A DNA stretch of 64,000 nt from Psettodes erumei (GCA_016785225.1 JAFBJZ010000238.1:922001-986000); one strand, 5' to 3'. Shown: positions 1 through 13,921, counted from the first letter of the stretch. Notes: generated by a model not told the origin, from the sequence alone. Made by a program: numbers and translations.

Positions 1-561
1 TGTGTGAGTTAGAAATTCTAACTCAAAACATATAACAGTAACAGGGAAACGTATCCTTTTGAGACTCAGAGACCCCAAAAAAAAAAAAAAAAAGAAAAGA
101 AATTAGCCTGCTGGATTAAAAATGTGTAGATTAATGACAGGTGGGTCAGGGTCAGATCATTAAGCCACTACTTATACAGTCCAGAGACACTCATACAGAG
201 CACACACACACACACACACAGCAGGCAACAATATGTCAGTGTTCTGTGCTCTTTATGTTCCACTGAGTACACAGTGTACCAAGAGCAGAGGAGCAGGGAG
301 TGGGGAGGGTGGGAACGGCAGCTATAGTCAGTGAAATGAAGCTTAAAGGTGAGGGCAATCAGGGAGGATGGAAACAGCTGTGACATAAGCACTGAACAGC
401 AAATGGCAGCACAAGAACCCTTGAATTAAGACTTTCAATACTCTATAATACTAATATACTATTTGTTACGTAGCTGTTGTGGTATTAACATCATAACTTC
501 CCAGAGAAATGTTGCCAAAAAATTATTCACATGCAACGTTTACTTTATATCTATATTTTAC
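1..561. other. Intergenic, no gene seen
   Basis: No exon-like open frame with splice signals is visible. The stretch holds an A-run near 76-93 and a CA dinucleotide repeat at about 201-220. The short open frames here contain low-complexity sequence and have no recognisable domain. Confidence 0.6.
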
Positions 562-879
562 GGCTCGGGTGGTGCAGTTGTTCTTTCGTTTCTTCACAAC
601 AAGAAGCTTCTGGGTTCAAACCCCTCTGTGGAGTTGGCATGTTCTCCCTGTGCCTGTGTGGGTTTTCTCCAGCTTCTCCAGCTTCCTCCCACTCAACCAA
701 ACACATGCAGGTTACGCTGATTGGTGTGTCTGTGAGTGTGAGTGGTTGTTTGTCTCTATGTGTCAGCCTGGTGTCTGGTGACTGTCCAGGGCACAGTGCA
801 CAGTGTCAGCTGGCATTGACTCCAGCGACCCCGTGACCCAGATGGGCTTGGATAAACAGTCTTAAAAATGGAAGAATGG
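562..879 (+). repeat. tRNA-derived SINE-like dispersed repeat
   Basis: The left part reads like a tRNA-type pol III promoter: an A-box-like GGTGGTGCAGTTGTTC near 570 followed about 40 bases later by a B-box-like GGGTTCAAACCCC near 611-623. The body carries phrases I recognise from a very common teleost repeat (GGCATGTTCTCCCTGTGCCT, CACATGCAGGTTACGCTGAT, a GTGAGTGTGAGTGGTTGT stretch) and it ends in a GGATAAACAG-like tail. The hexamer TTTTAC occurs immediately before (556-561) and after (880-885) and may be a target-site duplication. The three overlapping open frames in this interval are by-products of the repeat. Confidence 0.7.
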
Positions 880-885
880 TTTTAC

Positions 886-3800
886 AAATATTATTTTTGA
901 TAAATGTATTTATGTGTGTGTACACATTATAGATAAATGTGAATTCAATATTTGTTAAAGTATCAAAATATTAAATATGAAATTTGTCAAGTGCATGGCG
1001 TGCATTATGAGAAGAAAATCGTACATGAGGAGATGCTCAATTTAAAAACAGTCTATCCGTGGAATTTCTCAACAATTCAATAGAAAGAAATTGATAGTTT
1101 AAGCATTTTTCAGAATTTAATATTCCAGCCCATGTTTTTTTCTCTACCTTTTTCTCCAGTCTTCAGTGTCAGTGGGTCTTGGTGGAGAGGTAGTTCACCC
1201 CTGAAGGCCTCAAAGTAATCCTTTTATTAAAGTAGTTAAAATAATCTAATCTCAATTGACATAACCTATGATGGGGATGATATGAAATTTTCAGAATAAG
1301 TCTGTTTTAGCCAACTGCTCATGCTAAATAATTAAGTTTGCAAAAATTATATGCCTCTTTTTTAACAAATTGTTCACCAATGCATTTGGATGTTGTGCAG
1401 GAAAAAAGATCCTGCTCACTAATCTATAATAATACATTGGTAAATCATATACTTTTGCATTTTAAGTCTTTACATCAAAATCCTTTTTATGAAGACTATA
1501 GTGTTTTTAAATTACAATCTTCATAATTTAGATGGACAGTGAGGAATATGAAGGAAGGGTCGTTGAGGATGAAATTAATGGGGATAGGGAATTCATTTCA
1601 GTCTGTTCGGAGACATGACAGAGCACATGTGCTGCAGTCTGAGGATTTTGTTAGTGCTGTTCTCAGGCCTGTTGCCAAAGAACAACATGTTCCTGAACAT
1701 ACAGGACAGGAGGGCGGGTCCCAACACACACACACACACACATACTTGACTGGTGTTAGTGTATAAGACAGCAAACAGTCCCTCTGATGTGTGCTAATGT
1801 GCTATAAGGACTGTGACACCCAGATTCACCTCAAATAAACAAAAACATGACCAAGTGGCTCTCACTAGTCCTCAATCAGTTTTATCATTTTCCCTTTTCA
1901 GAGAAGATTTTGAGGAGTTAGAAAACATGGCTGCATATGTGAAAACAAACCCTTTAGTGTGCCGAGAGAGTAGTGTGATGATAAATGATCTCTGTTACAT
2001 CTCTTGAGTCAGTGTTGATTAGTTTGAAAAAGTAAAAAGTCTGGGGGTGTGTCACATTTTACTTAGATAAAAGAGCTGAATACAACACTATACTACACAC
2101 TGACTCTCAGGGTAATGTAAATTTGCAATAAAACACATCTTATCTCATACACTGCAATAACATTTACATTAGTACCGCTCAGGTGTTATTTTGTTGCTCT
2201 GGCCATTACATCTGCTGGCTATAATAACCATGTACTTCCTAAAGACCCCACTGAGATCTGCAAGACACAGTTCCAACGGGAAACGTGAGCATTCAGACAA
2301 TCAGTCACTTTTGCTCAAGTTGTATTACATATATAAACTAGAATGGCACTTAGTGGAGCCCATGCCTCCACAAACTATGCACACCAAAGGGTAATGGGTT
2401 CTTACTCAGCCCATGCCCCACCACTCCACCAAGTCTCAAGTCATTTATTTACTGGTGAGGGTGGTCAAACAAACCGGCACAGGCCAAAACAACCTTCTTG
2501 GCCGAAACAAACATTTATCATCCATTCAGTACAGGTAATTAAAGATTGTATGCCTTCCATTATCGATCCACTGAATGTCAGTTTAGAAACATCTTCCTTG
2601 GTTTATCATCATGTAATGCTGTTGCTAAAAGTGGTCACACCATCACATCATCTTGAATTTTCCATTTGAGTCTGTACTTCCAAATGCATGCTTTCTAATG
2701 TGGTATATGAGAGAGTTTGTAATTTATTTTCTCCTTTGTCTGGGCTCTTAAGAAGCAGAAATAATGTGTTCATGTGCTGTTTGGTAGAGATTACATGAGA
2801 ATTAATGGGCCTAATGGCTTCTCTCTTTCTGTTTAGGCTTCTCCTCATAAAAGAAGAATTGATCTCTTTAATATATCTTTACAAAGCAGCATGTACTCTA
2901 TTGACAGCATCATAAAGACGTACGTGTTTATGGCTCATTTGTGAAAGGCGTCATGGATGTAACTGGTGCTGTTTGAATCTTAGTTCATTTACTGTTTTCA
3001 AAGGTCTTTGCCATCTGAAATGTCACTTTTTTCACAAAGAAATGAAAAACAGCATTTCTTTCTATATCTATTAAAGTCCTTCATCAGCCAAAGAGTGGTA
3101 ATATTTTCTAAAACTTGTAGACACAGATTTGCCAAAATTCAAGGTTCTGTCAGTAGTGCAGTCACCTTTTCTCAGGTAAGAGGAGACAAGATATGAAAAC
3201 AGGCCACTTGTGTCATGTTCAAATATTGTATTGTACAGCATGGTTAGGTTAGTGTACATGCATTACATTGTAATGCATATGACTTGAGCTTGTCCAAACC
3301 AAAAACAACCCTGTTTCACAAAAAATAAATTAAAACAAGAAGAAACCAGTAACTTTTCTATCTCATTCATCCTCATTGGAAATGTGAAGTAAAAGCTGCA
3401 CTGCCTCATTTAGTTATCTAAAGATCAGATTTCATTCAGAAGTTATATAAATTTTAACTTGGCTTAGTCAGTTGGTTATTGGTATTTTTTGTCTTGGAAA
3501 ATTAAGAAACAACATATAAGACCAGGTCTACACCAGCTAGGTTGTTTGTCTCCAACAGTCCAGCAGTCCTGTGGAGGTGTTAGTAGCTTTTTTTTTTTTT
3601 TTATCCTTATTTCCAGTCTATATGTTAAGATAGGCTAACCAAATTCTGACTTCAGCTCTGTACTTAAACGATTGTTTTCAAATCTGTGTTAAAACAATAT
3701 GTGTAAAAATACTTTGATTAATCAATTTTCCATAGTGTGCACAATATTATAGAAATATGTGACAAGTCAAGGTGCAATTACACCCCATTGTGACATTATC

Positions 3801-6800
3801 ATTTTTAGGTAGTCATGTGATGAAGTCTGCAGGAACATCCCACTGATGGATTATGTGCACTGTTGGTGGTGAAGAACTGTGGCTGGATATCTGATGGGAA
3901 AGTGGGAAATTCCAGCGATAGCAGCAGTCATAAACATTTCTAAAGACTGACAGCAGTGAGATGATCACTAAGAGCATGGCAAAATCTGACTGGTTTAACT
4001 GAAACAGTGACCAGTCAGCTGATTGAGTTGAAAGAGAGAGAGAGAGAGAATGTAAATAAATAGAATACCTCACTGTGTAAAGTGTCTTAAGATGATGGCA
4101 TGATGATATTGTGAATCGACACTATACAAATTTAATTGGATTGGAATGGACTGAATAAGCATGAACATTGATTCATTTTAAATTCTATAGTCCTCTCTCT
4201 GTGCAAAAGTGTATTCCAAAGTTTATCTGGAATGACCTGAGCCTTCATCAGTCTGAGTTAATCAGTGGATATCATCCTGTTTTTTAAATTTATATATTTT
4301 TTTTATTTTTGTCTTTGTGTAAGTGTCCATCCACAGCAGCTCAGCAAAGAAAAACTGTCTGGGAAATACAATGAGGGAACTTTGTACTAAAACAACTCAT
4401 GTGATTGGATTAACACAGACTGCTGACACCTCATATTAACATCAGATACATTTTGATGGAATGAGAACTGTAGATTTTGTCCATGATTTCTTTAAAGTGT
4501 AAAGAGCAGGAAGGGAGCTCTTAATGGCAAGCATAGGCATAAACCAAAAAACAATTTGAAAGTACACATGGGCATGTCAGAAATGCTTTTAGGCCTATTC
4601 TTTAACACACCGACATGAGGTTGACATCAATCTGTTAATCTCACTGTCGGAAAGAAAGCAAATAAGAATGTATTACCAAAATCTCAATTCACTCAATTTA
4701 GGACATTTTACTTTATTTAGTGAGCACCATAATAATGGAACCAATGACATCAAAACCCAACAGTCCAGTTATTCTTTTAGCCATATGATGAGGACCACTT
4801 CAGCTGTGAGCAATGTTTGGAACTTCAAAATTCACCAGGTTAACTAAAGCATGAAGTCACAACCTCAAACATTCAAAGCAGTCCTGTGTATTCTTTAAAT
4901 TATTCCTAAATGTGTCATATTTTGGAAGAGCAACAGAAACACATGAAACATGCTTCATTTTTGCTGCTGATGTGTTATCACTAAATTAGTGAGACAGGTT
5001 CACATTCTTCACTTGCTGACCCTCATTGGTCCCAACAGTAATGCGGGAAGTGTGCACAGGTACACATAGATTTGATTAATCCTAATCCACAGGCCTTTAA
5101 TCTACTAGAAGAACAAGTTGTGGACACACTCTGCCTCAAAGTGACCTGGCCTGGATGATGGTCCTCAATAATCTTTCCATTGAGGATGACACAGCAGGAA
5201 AAAGTAGCCAGGACACAGAGACTGGACAGATTACACAGCCCTCCCTGCCACCCACATCTTCAGTGCTGATTGTCTTTTTATTTACTTGCTTATTTTTAGG
5301 ATGTAGCTTCACGTTATGAAGCTTTGTTTTTTTTCAGTATATTTTCCTGATTCAAAACAGGCCATGTACAGTATACATGCCAATATGCCACAACATTATA
5401 ACCACTTTTTAATGCTGTAGCAGATTGGTGTATATTTCAGTACACATTTACTGCAAGAAAACATTGTGATTTTAAGTCACAAGGAATGTGGAGTATTTGT
5501 CTGCCGGATGTGCCAGACTGCTCTGGGTCAAACTCTGGGGCTGCTTTTGTGTCCCAGTGTGTCCCTGCTGGACAGCCATACAATGAACTGAAATTCCAGT
5601 AAAGCTCTGTCATCTGATAATTCTCTGTAGGTTCACCACCTTTCACACTGAGTAGGTTTCCATGCACAAAACCTGAGTGGAAAGGATGAACACTGAAAAA
5701 AACATTACTTTCTGCACAAAAGTTTTAATGCTTGGTAGAGGTGGAAAATGTAGTGTATCAATAGAAAGTGCAGTGGAAACAGCAAATAAATGATGAAGTA
5801 TGTGAGGCATGTGGCTCAGGCTTCCACTAAAGTGTCCACTCATCTAAAGAGATTAAAAATGGTGACAATGTCAGTAGGAGACTGTAATGTACCTCAGAGA
5901 TAGTATTCCATCCATCAGGGGTTAGGGTTGTTTTTCTACCATTTGAGCTTTGACTAACACTAAATGTCATCTTGTTGCACCTTTTCTCCCGCAATGGTTT
6001 ATGGCACCCAAAAGAAAAATAGGCCCAACAAATGTTTATAGGGATGAACCAATTTCAAACATTGACATTACAGTATATAGTACAGATTCTTCACTTTTAC
6101 TTCACTTACTGTCACATTGATCCACTTTCATTGGATAAATTAATGATTAAAATGATTAATTTATACATTATTATTAATAGTATTTATAAATTACAATTAT
6201 TATAAAAGTACTGGGAAATTAATTAATAATTAAAAACAAAATTTGGTTTTGAGACTGTGTCGAAGTTTATCAGTGTAAGTATGTAAGTATGGAAAATACT
6301 GACATTTAAGATATCTATCTGGATACACTTCATCTAATTTAATTCCCTGTAATGTGAGTAATGAGAGTGTATTGTCTACCTTTTATACCAACTCTTTTTC
6401 TAGAGATAGCCCGATTACTTACATACATACAGTACATACCAGCACCAGGTTTTTATTCAAATATAAACACATAAATAATGTGCAGAACAATTAACAGCGG
6501 CAAATACTTACAGTGAAATGCTTAATACTGAGTGAAATATTAATGATATTAAATTCTATATAATGTCTAGCCACTATTCAGTATATTAATGTAACACGGG
6601 CCACAATATTTGATTGTATTCCTGAAGTGCAGACACTTTGGAAACAGTTCAGCTTTTGTCTGTGTGCATGTTTAGATCAGCAGCACACAACGTTCAGTAC
6701 ACAATGTCCTGGCACATTACAGCTGTGTGTCTTCAACCTCAAGCTCCTAGCTGTATGAAAGCTCAGCTCAGTCAGGAAGCACTGCTGCCCCCATCTGTCA

Positions 6801-9800
6801 GCACAGGAAGGACCACTACCAGCTTAAGGCCTGATACACTGATCAGCTGATCCCCCATTACTTACACTGGAATTGGATGTTAGGAAGGGATCAATTCCCT
6901 GTCATTGTGAACAGGATAAATGATTACAATAATAGACTATCCGTTAACTGAATGATCCATTCACTAGATTTTAAAGAACTTTCAAGTGCATCTCACAGTC
7001 TTCATCAGTGAATGGAGCATGTCCCTCCATCCAGATATTACAACCTCAAAGACATCGACCCAGAGTCACTGGACAGTCAGGGAAAGATGATAGAGGACAT
7101 ACAATAGGCAAGACTGCACAAAAACTACTTGACAGATTTTAATGAGAACTGGTGGAAATGTGTAGCATGGGCCCAGTTATAGTTTTGTGTGGATAACAGG
7201 GAATGTGCAATATGTGAAATAGCACTACTTTTCCTGCTCCTATATAGAGTATAATGCATATAAACTATGTCTATATTCATCTATTAACCAGCAGCAGATA
7301 CATCTGCCTGAACTATGAAAACATATGGTGTCTGCCACAGTTATAGATGGCCCCCTGGTGGACAGGGATCATCAGTCACCACACAAACTGCAAATTCACC
7401 AGGATGATGGATCAATAAGTGATGAAGTGGCTATTCTTGACCTATGATCAGGGTCAGCATCAGAATCTGAAATTTCTGCAGCTGACAGAACCAGTTCTTC
7501 AAATAATCAATTAGCTGCTGGCATTTAAATCATTAGACTGAATCACAGTTCAGTCAAAGTCTTCTGTCTGATAGAGATGAGGAAGGAGTCAGTGGAGCAG
7601 GATACTTATGCAAATATCTTCATGCAGACAATACTGTAGTATTTTTTTATATTCATGGAAGAGGAGGTTATATTATATTATATTATATAGAGCTGAGGGG
7701 AGCAACATATTACACAAAGCCAGTTCACACTAAAATATTGATTAGTGCAGTTTTAATTGATCACCAAAGAATGTGCTTGCTGCAGGTGTGAATGCAGTGG
7801 TCATAACACAACAGATAAAGATTTAAAAGCTCTATGTGGGTCTTTATTATTTGACTGTATGACTGAATGTAACTCTTCCATATCCAGTAATTTTTACAGC
7901 CATGCAGTTTTTACAGTTCATATTCATGACAATTTATCAAAGGATCCCTTAATGAGAATTTAAGAATTGATGCTTTAATATCTTAAAAAAACAAACATAC
8001 AGGACAGTAACACAGACCTTAATGGACATTATTTATGTAGATCAGCGCAGGTAGCTGAATTAGAAAGTTGGTTCTATAGGCTTGTATGAATTGGACAGAG
8101 CTGAGTCTTCCTGTTCTAATCCTGCATGTTTTGGCCTATATCTCCAGAGCAAATAAAAATAATGCTTTAGATTCTTCTGGAGAGACTGTGAGCCTGTTTG
8201 ATTTAGGATGTGGCTAATCTCTGCAGGACTCTAAGATCCCACTGCTGGATCTGCTTTATCCTTGAGCTAAGGGATAAAAGAAATAGAATCTTACATATGC
8301 TTTTTTATATGTCACCATTCTGCTTGGATTTACTGTAAATTGGTTTTGTTGCTTAGTGAAGTTAAGGTATTAATTTCAGGTATTTCATATCAACCCTGGT
8401 AAAATTTGGCATGTGGGTTGTAGGGAATATAATTGTGTGTTGTATCCTTGTACAGTATAGTGTTCATGGTGTGACTCATGAACAGTGACAATAGCAACCA
8501 TTCTTAATTTTCCTCATGGGATGTTACGTGCTAGTATATTGTCAAGCTCCAGCTGGTCCACTTGGCACCACTTTGTCAGATGACTGACTGTGTGATATCA
8601 TGGGAGGAGGCAACATGTCTGCTCCAGCACAGAGGTGTTTCCAGTAGGATTAAGGCCAAACAGATCGATGCAGCATCAGCACAAACCAAAAGGTTCAATA
8701 CACCCCACAACTCAGAGGCAGGTTGTCAAAGTATAACAAATATGTCCTAATGATGGGACAGCTGATAACCACTGTCGTCTAACAGCTTGTCAAGACTAAG
8801 GGTTTTAGGTTAAGTGAAATATGTGGATAAATGGATATTCGGCTTTTGGATGAAATTTCAGGATGAACCTAAAATGCACTTTAACCTTTACAGGTGAACT
8901 CATTGTGACCTTCTCTAAACTTTTGAATGCACATGATGATATAATATCACTGTAGCGTGAACATTTTATGTTTCACATAAATTTTACTGAAAGCCAAATA
9001 TCCCTAACTTTTTGTGAGTATTGTAGATAGCAGTACAGCTGTGAACATAGCAGTGTAATACATGTGCAGTTTAGGCTATGTTGAAGCAAGAAACCACAGG
9101 ATTCCACATTATCACTGGACTGCATCATAGTCATAGACTATGCTGTGCATTTTTACTGTAAAATCAAAGGAATAATCCAAATACTTCAGCCAGGAAGGAG
9201 TGCAGAAAGGTGAAGGACAGACACTTTCAGAACAGGAAAGACAGACAGCACAAAGTCCTGCAACAGGAAAGGCCCTGAATTGGTGAGAGATTTGTTAGTG
9301 CTCCTGTCATGAAATATATGTTGTGGTATGGTGCATATTTGTTTTTATGTTTCCATCTCTGGAAGCCAGGGTTATTTATCAGATTGTGACACCATGGACT
9401 CACAGAGGATAATGATGACCACCAGAGGCTTCAAACCACAGTTCCTGTGTGTGATCAGCTGTGTTCCGTACATCCGAGTCTTTGCTGCTAATGGGTTTGT
9501 CACATCTCAGAGATGATAGCACCTTTCCTATTTAAATTTTATGTCCTCTGTCCTTGTCAGTGTATGTGAGCACTGAGCTGTTGATTCACCACTTTCACTG
9601 CTAGCAGGCAGTCTCATCATCGAAAACATGAGAGGGACATTTAATTGGTCTAATAAGAACAGACCAGTAGAACAAAGGCATGCTGGAAGTGAAATGAGCT
9701 AAGCTCGAAGACAAAAAGACGTATTCAAGGTTGATGAATCATATCATGATTGAGACCCCAACTGTGAAAAAAGCCAGTGATTAAGGCTATCCATTCACTG

Positions 9801-9930
9801 ATGTTTTTATTGAACAGACCAAATGTAATTTGGATTACTGAGGCTGAAATGAGTCACTCTTTACATGGTTTATAAACAGGCCAATCTATACAGGCAGGGC
9901 AGATGTTAGGGGTAAGAGAGAAAAGTATGA
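886..9930. other. Long intergenic region without a recognisable gene
   Basis: I searched both strands for exons bounded by AG/GT with conserved protein signatures and found none. Features of composition are an AC repeat at 1723-1742, a T-run at about 3588-3602 and a GA repeat at 4033-4049. The open frames here are all under 110 codons, AT-rich and without motifs. Distal exons of an unseen gene or regulatory DNA cannot be excluded by eye. Confidence 0.5.
4095..4152 (+). repeat. LINE/SINE 3'-tail-like fragment
   Basis: The text TATTGTGAATCGACACTATA followed by CAAATTTAATTGGATTGGAA resembles the widespread fish tail in which a GGCGCTATATAAATAAAATTG-like core is followed by degenerate ATTG repeats. 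Only the tail is present. Recognition is from memory of the motif, so confidence is low. Confidence 0.35.
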
Positions 9931-10079
9931 TTTGACTATAAAATGTTTGAGAAAGTCAACCTTTAAAAAGATTAAGAGGGTTTTTTTTATCTTAAAGACT
10001 CATGATATGATCATGATAGACAAAATCAATTATCAATTTTTTGAAAATAACTCAACAACTCATCCAAAACATGGTGGCT

Positions 10080-10617
10080 ATTGTTGGGCCAGCATAACAC
10101 GTGGTCACCAATTGTTCTTTACCTCACGGGGGCACCATTTGTTGGAGCACCCTTTGCTGAGTTTGCCTACTAAATGCACTAATTATTGGGGTTTGGTTAT
10201 CTGAAATAATTGGATCTAATACATTAGATCACCTCGGGGCACCACCCTTTTAACAAGGGAAAGATAGCCAATTTATTAAATCAATCTCATAAATAGTACT
10301 AAATTGTCAATTTGGAACTCTGATTAATAATTAATTTAATAACTAGAACCAACATTACCAGATTAACAACTAGTTTAGGTAGAAGGAATTTGGAGTTCTT
10401 GACCGTGTAGAGGTTGGCGGAATTCACTCTTGTGCAACATTAAACAAACAGCAGGTATGTTTAATACTCATTTATTAACAAGAATAAAAGAAAAGGAAAC
10501 ATACAATCTATCTACAGTGTACTTTCTACAGGTGTGTGTGTGTGTCTGGGTGTGTCAAAATGGCTGCTGAGGCCTGGAGGCCCTGAACAAAGAAGATCTG
10601 TGGAGGCACTCAGACCA
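10080..10617. repeat. Unclassified dispersed repeat, left part
   Basis: The phrases CTCACGGGGGCACCATTTGT, CACCTCGGGGCACCACCCTT and TCTTGACCGTGTAGAGGTTG look like an interspersed fish repeat, possibly the edge of a retroelement; I cannot name the family. The repeat seems to continue to the right of the solo LTR, at about 11,101-11,520, so the LTR probably inserted into it. It contains no open frame of note. A GT-rich run lies at about 10,533-10,556. Confidence 0.4.
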
Positions 10618-11100
10618 TGTGCTTGATGATCAGTACAGGAACCAGGCGCAAGACAGTGTGTGCTGACAATGATCTTTATTAGCGACAATCCAAAATCCGC
10701 AAATCCAAAAATCCCTAACAAGTCCGTAATCTGGGTCCGAAAACCAGGGCAGCAAAACCAGAGGCGTAGTCAAAACAGTCCGAGTCAGAAAAACCAGAGA
10801 AACGGCAAACAAATCCGAGGGCTAGGGCAAGAAACGGTGGTCAGACAAAACTGGGTCTACGAAAAACAGATCAGGCTTGGCGTACAGGGTTCTCGGCTCA
10901 GGCATGAAATGGTCACGATTCGACACCAGGGAATTGTGAGGCAGGGTTTAAATACACTGGGGAGTGATTATCAAACGAGGCACAGGTGCGGGGAGTTAGT
11001 CAGGTGATTAACCAAAAAGGGGAAAGAACACCAGGGGGAGCCCTAACAGAAAACACCAGGAGAAGACAGACAGAAACCCGAAAGGACATGGATCATAACA
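10618..11100 (-). mobile_element. Solo LTR of the gypsy chromovirus family
   Basis: This roughly 480-bp block is collinear with the LTRs at 13,922-14,402 and 18,725-19,151: it shares GATGATCAGTACAGGAACCA, the AGACAGTGTGTGCTG box, AAACCAGGGCAGCAAAACCA, GGTTCTCGGCTCAGGCATGA, the GAAATGGTCACGATTCGACA block and the closing ACATGGATCATAACA. It has no internal region on either side, so it is a solo LTR left by LTR-LTR recombination. Strand is inferred from the full element nearby. The left terminus has about four extra bases (TGTGCTTGATG against TGTGATG), and I find no matching target duplication. Confidence 0.85.
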
Positions 11101-11520
11101 GGATCTTGATGAGCCTTTGAGGAAAGGCCTGAGGATCTGCTTTGGTCAGCAGGCTACCTCAGACAGACAGCTGCAGCTGCACAGCTGGGGGTCCCTGGAG
11201 AGTGGTTCCAGGGTGGAGTTGAGTGGAGGAGAAGACCATGAAGAGGAGTAGGGAGAGGAGTGAGGAGAGGAGTAAGAAGAGAGCGAACAAAGGCTGAGCA
11301 AAGCCTTTATGTGACTTGATGACCTCAGAGGTCACATGCCACAGTCATCCAGTGGTGGCTGCTGGATTGGATTTCACACCTGGAGGATTGTGGGACTTTA
11401 AGGTCCAGTGCTTTCCCTTGTCTCCAAGACAAAGAAAGCCATGTGGTCGAAACTTGGTTATGCGTGATGAGCCTCCATTGCTCACCACCAGGTTTAGGTC
11501 CCAACACTATGCAGGAAGAT
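11101..11520. repeat. Unclassified repeat, right part
   Basis: GC-richer than its surroundings, with a purine-rich GAGGAG/GAGGAGTAGG stretch at about 11,223-11,285. It probably belongs to the same host repeat as the block left of the solo LTR, because repeat-like sequence resumes exactly where the LTR ends. Two overlapping opposite-strand open frames (11,316-11,522 and 11,325-11,507) have no recognisable domain and are not called. Confidence 0.3.
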
Positions 11521-12861
11521 GATTCTTAATCCCAACCATGAAGCTGTGATCTGTTCATTGTTGACTCAACAGGCAAATAACTGAGCAATTTAGATGAGGA
11601 TTTTGAGGTCTGGAATCTAATCCTTAACAGACTTACTTTTGAGTGTATGCCCAAACAAATTGGATTTGGTAATCTGGTTTAGGAATTTGCAACAAACAAC
11701 AACTTGTTTAATGTTGAAAGAGTTCCGCAAGGCATCTGGACTTGAGATTTGGACTTGTTTAATCATTGTGTGCTTTTTTTTTAACCGTCTGGACTTCGGA
11801 CTACCTGTGTGAGTACAATATTACTGTGACCAATAACAACTAAAAGGATCTTACAGACCTCTCCGAAGTCTGAACAATTTCCCCAGACCACAATAGTATC
11901 CAGATCTGGATCAGTTTATGATTTGTGATTTCTTGACATAGTGGCCCCCAGTTTTAATAATTTCAAATATGTATTTAGGGGGATTCAGATTCCAATCTGG
12001 ATCTCGACCAAAACTGAATGGTTTCTAAATTAGACCAAGAGCCTGGTGAAAGTATAAATTGTAAAAATCCATTCATAACTTTTTGCATAATCCCGCAAAA
12101 ATCAGTCAGAGGTAATAAGCATGCTGTCCCTAGCCTTCTGTGATCTGTATGAAGTGATGACCAGGCATCTCCCGTTTTCTGACAACAATCCCCAGTTTTG
12201 GTCTTTCATCCTCTCCAGCTATGCCAGACTTTCACCTCCAGACAATATTATCATCATGATCAGGAGTGTAATGGGAAGTCAGGATGGTCTTTTTTTCCCC
12301 TGAAATACCACAGGGGATCTATTCTGTCTGTTTGCTGGGATTTTAATGAGCTGGATGAGGAGACACTCATTAACTGGCATTTTTTAGTATCACCATGAGA
12401 CTGGTGAAAAATTATCTTAACCTCAGGACCACTGTATCTTGATAAAGGAACTCAAAGGAAATGTGGAAAATAGTGCTAACAGGAAAAGATGGTTCATGTA
12501 AGCACAAAAGCATAAAGAAATATTAATGCAAGTTGTGTTTTTTACTCGTTAATTTACCAGTGCGGAATAGAGAAGGAGAATAAAAGTATAATGCATTTGT
12601 TGCCACATTCTGCCATGAAATATACAGCACCAGGAAGGGCGGCAGCCACAGTAGCGGTGACTCAATAGGTAGTCAGTAAAAGGAAGAAACTGACAGATCC
12701 GACCCACAATAACTGCAGGCGCAGGTGGGAGTGATAGAGCGTGCACGGGAGCCAGTGAAGGACCGGCCGAATGCTGAGGGCACGCATCGGAGTTGCAACA
12801 ACCTGACCAAGCGCAGAGGAACAGTTCAACTGTCTACCTCCCTCCCTACTCAGGGTATCTA
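11521..12861. other. Intergenic, scraps of repeats only
   Basis: No gene seen. A fragment at about 11,716-11,755 (GAAAGAGTTCCGCAAGGCAT then CTGGACTTGAGATTT) recurs at 56,671-56,715, so it belongs to a dispersed repeat. The rest is unremarkable single-copy-looking DNA. Confidence 0.5.
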
Positions 12862-13237
12862 CAGCCGTGGCCAAAAGTTTTGAGAATGACACAAATGGTA
12901 ATTTTCACAAAGTCTACTGCCTAATTTTTTATGATGGCAATTTGCATGTACTCCAGAATGTTATGAAGAGTGATCAGATGAGTTGCAATTAATTGCAAAG
13001 TCCCCCTTTGCCATGAAAATGAACTTAATCCCCCAAAAAAACATTTCCACTGAATTTCTGTTCTGCCACAGAAGGACCAGCTGACATCATGTCAGTGATT
13101 CTCTTGTAAACACAGGTGAGAGTGTTGATGAGGACAAGGCTGGGCATCCCTCTGTCATGCTGATTGAGTTACAATAACAGACTGGAAGCTTTAAAAGGAG
13201 GGTGGTGCTTGAAATCATTGTTCTTCCTCTGTTAACC

Positions 13238-13921
13238 ATGGTTACCTGCAAGGAAACACATGCAGTCATCATTGCTTTATACAAAAAGGGCTTTACAGGC
13301 AAGGATATTGCTGCTAGTAAGATTACACCTAAATCAACCATTTATCGGATCATCAAGAACTTCAAGGAGAGAGGTTCAATTGTTGTGAAGAAGGCTTCAG
13401 GGCACCCAAGAAAGTCCAGCAAATGCCAGGACCGTCACCTAAAGTTGATTCAGCTGCGAGATCGGGACACCACCAGTGCAGAGCTTGCTCAGGAATGGCA
13501 GCAGGCAGTTGTGAGTGCATCTGCATGCACAGTGAGGTGAAGACTTTTGGAGGATGGCCTGGTATCAAGAAGGGCAACAAAGAAGCCACTTCTCTCCAGG
13601 AGAATATGCTGATATCCTGATAGTCTGCAAAAGGTACAGGGATTGGGCTGCTGAGGACTGGGGTAAAGTCATTTTCTCTGATGAATCCCATTTCCAATTG
13701 TTTGGGGCTTCCAGAAAAAAAGCTTGTCCAGAGAGGAAAAGGTGAGCGCTACCATTAGTCCTGTGTCATGCCAACAGTAAAGCATCCTGAAACCATTCAT
13801 GTGTGGGGTTGCTTCTCAGCCAAGGGACTGGGCTCACTCACAATTTTGCCTAAGAACACAGCCATGAATAAAAAATTGTACCAAAACATCCTCTGAGAGC
13901 AACTTCTCCCAACCATCCAAG
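13238..13921 (+). pseudogene. Tc1 transposase fragment (copy A)
   Basis: The start ATG at 13,238 opens a Tc1 transposase with an N-terminal helix-turn-helix (around KKGFTGKDIAASKI and STIYRIIKNFKERG) and the linker motif with KKASGHPRKSS. The first frame ends at 13,540; homologous protein continues in other frames (around 13,580-13,740), reaching the first catalytic Asp in VIFSDESHFQLFG at about 13,670-13,708. Frameshifts and the missing C-terminus make it dead. The second Asp and the Glu of the DDE triad are absent. Confidence 0.85.
13917..13921. repeat. Left CCAAG flanking the gypsy element
   Basis: The pentamer CCAAG directly precedes the LTR start TGTGATG and recurs directly after the other LTR at 19,152-19,156. 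Five bases is the usual duplication length for Ty3/gypsy elements. Here the left copy is normal Tc1 sequence, because the complete Tc1 copy has the same bases. Confidence 0.7.

Larger units (their letters stand above)
12862..13921 (+). mobile_element. Tc1/mariner element, 3'-truncated copy A
   Basis: The element starts right after a TA (12,860-12,861) with CAGCCGTGGCCAAAAGTTTT, the same inverted-terminal sequence as the complete copy at 57,738. The two copies stay collinear through the transposase frame to about 13,921 (AACCATCCAAG), where copy A stops at the LTR of the gypsy element. The remaining third, with the last catalytic residue and the right terminal repeat, is not found on the far side of the gypsy element. 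Confidence 0.9.

Noticed and set aside
463..836. Three overlapping plus-strand frames
   Set aside because: They translate the SINE-like repeat in different frames and are not genes.
5437..5667. 76-codon minus-strand frame with a protein-like composition
   Set aside because: It has no identifiable domain, no good flanking splice signals and no neighbouring exons to join.
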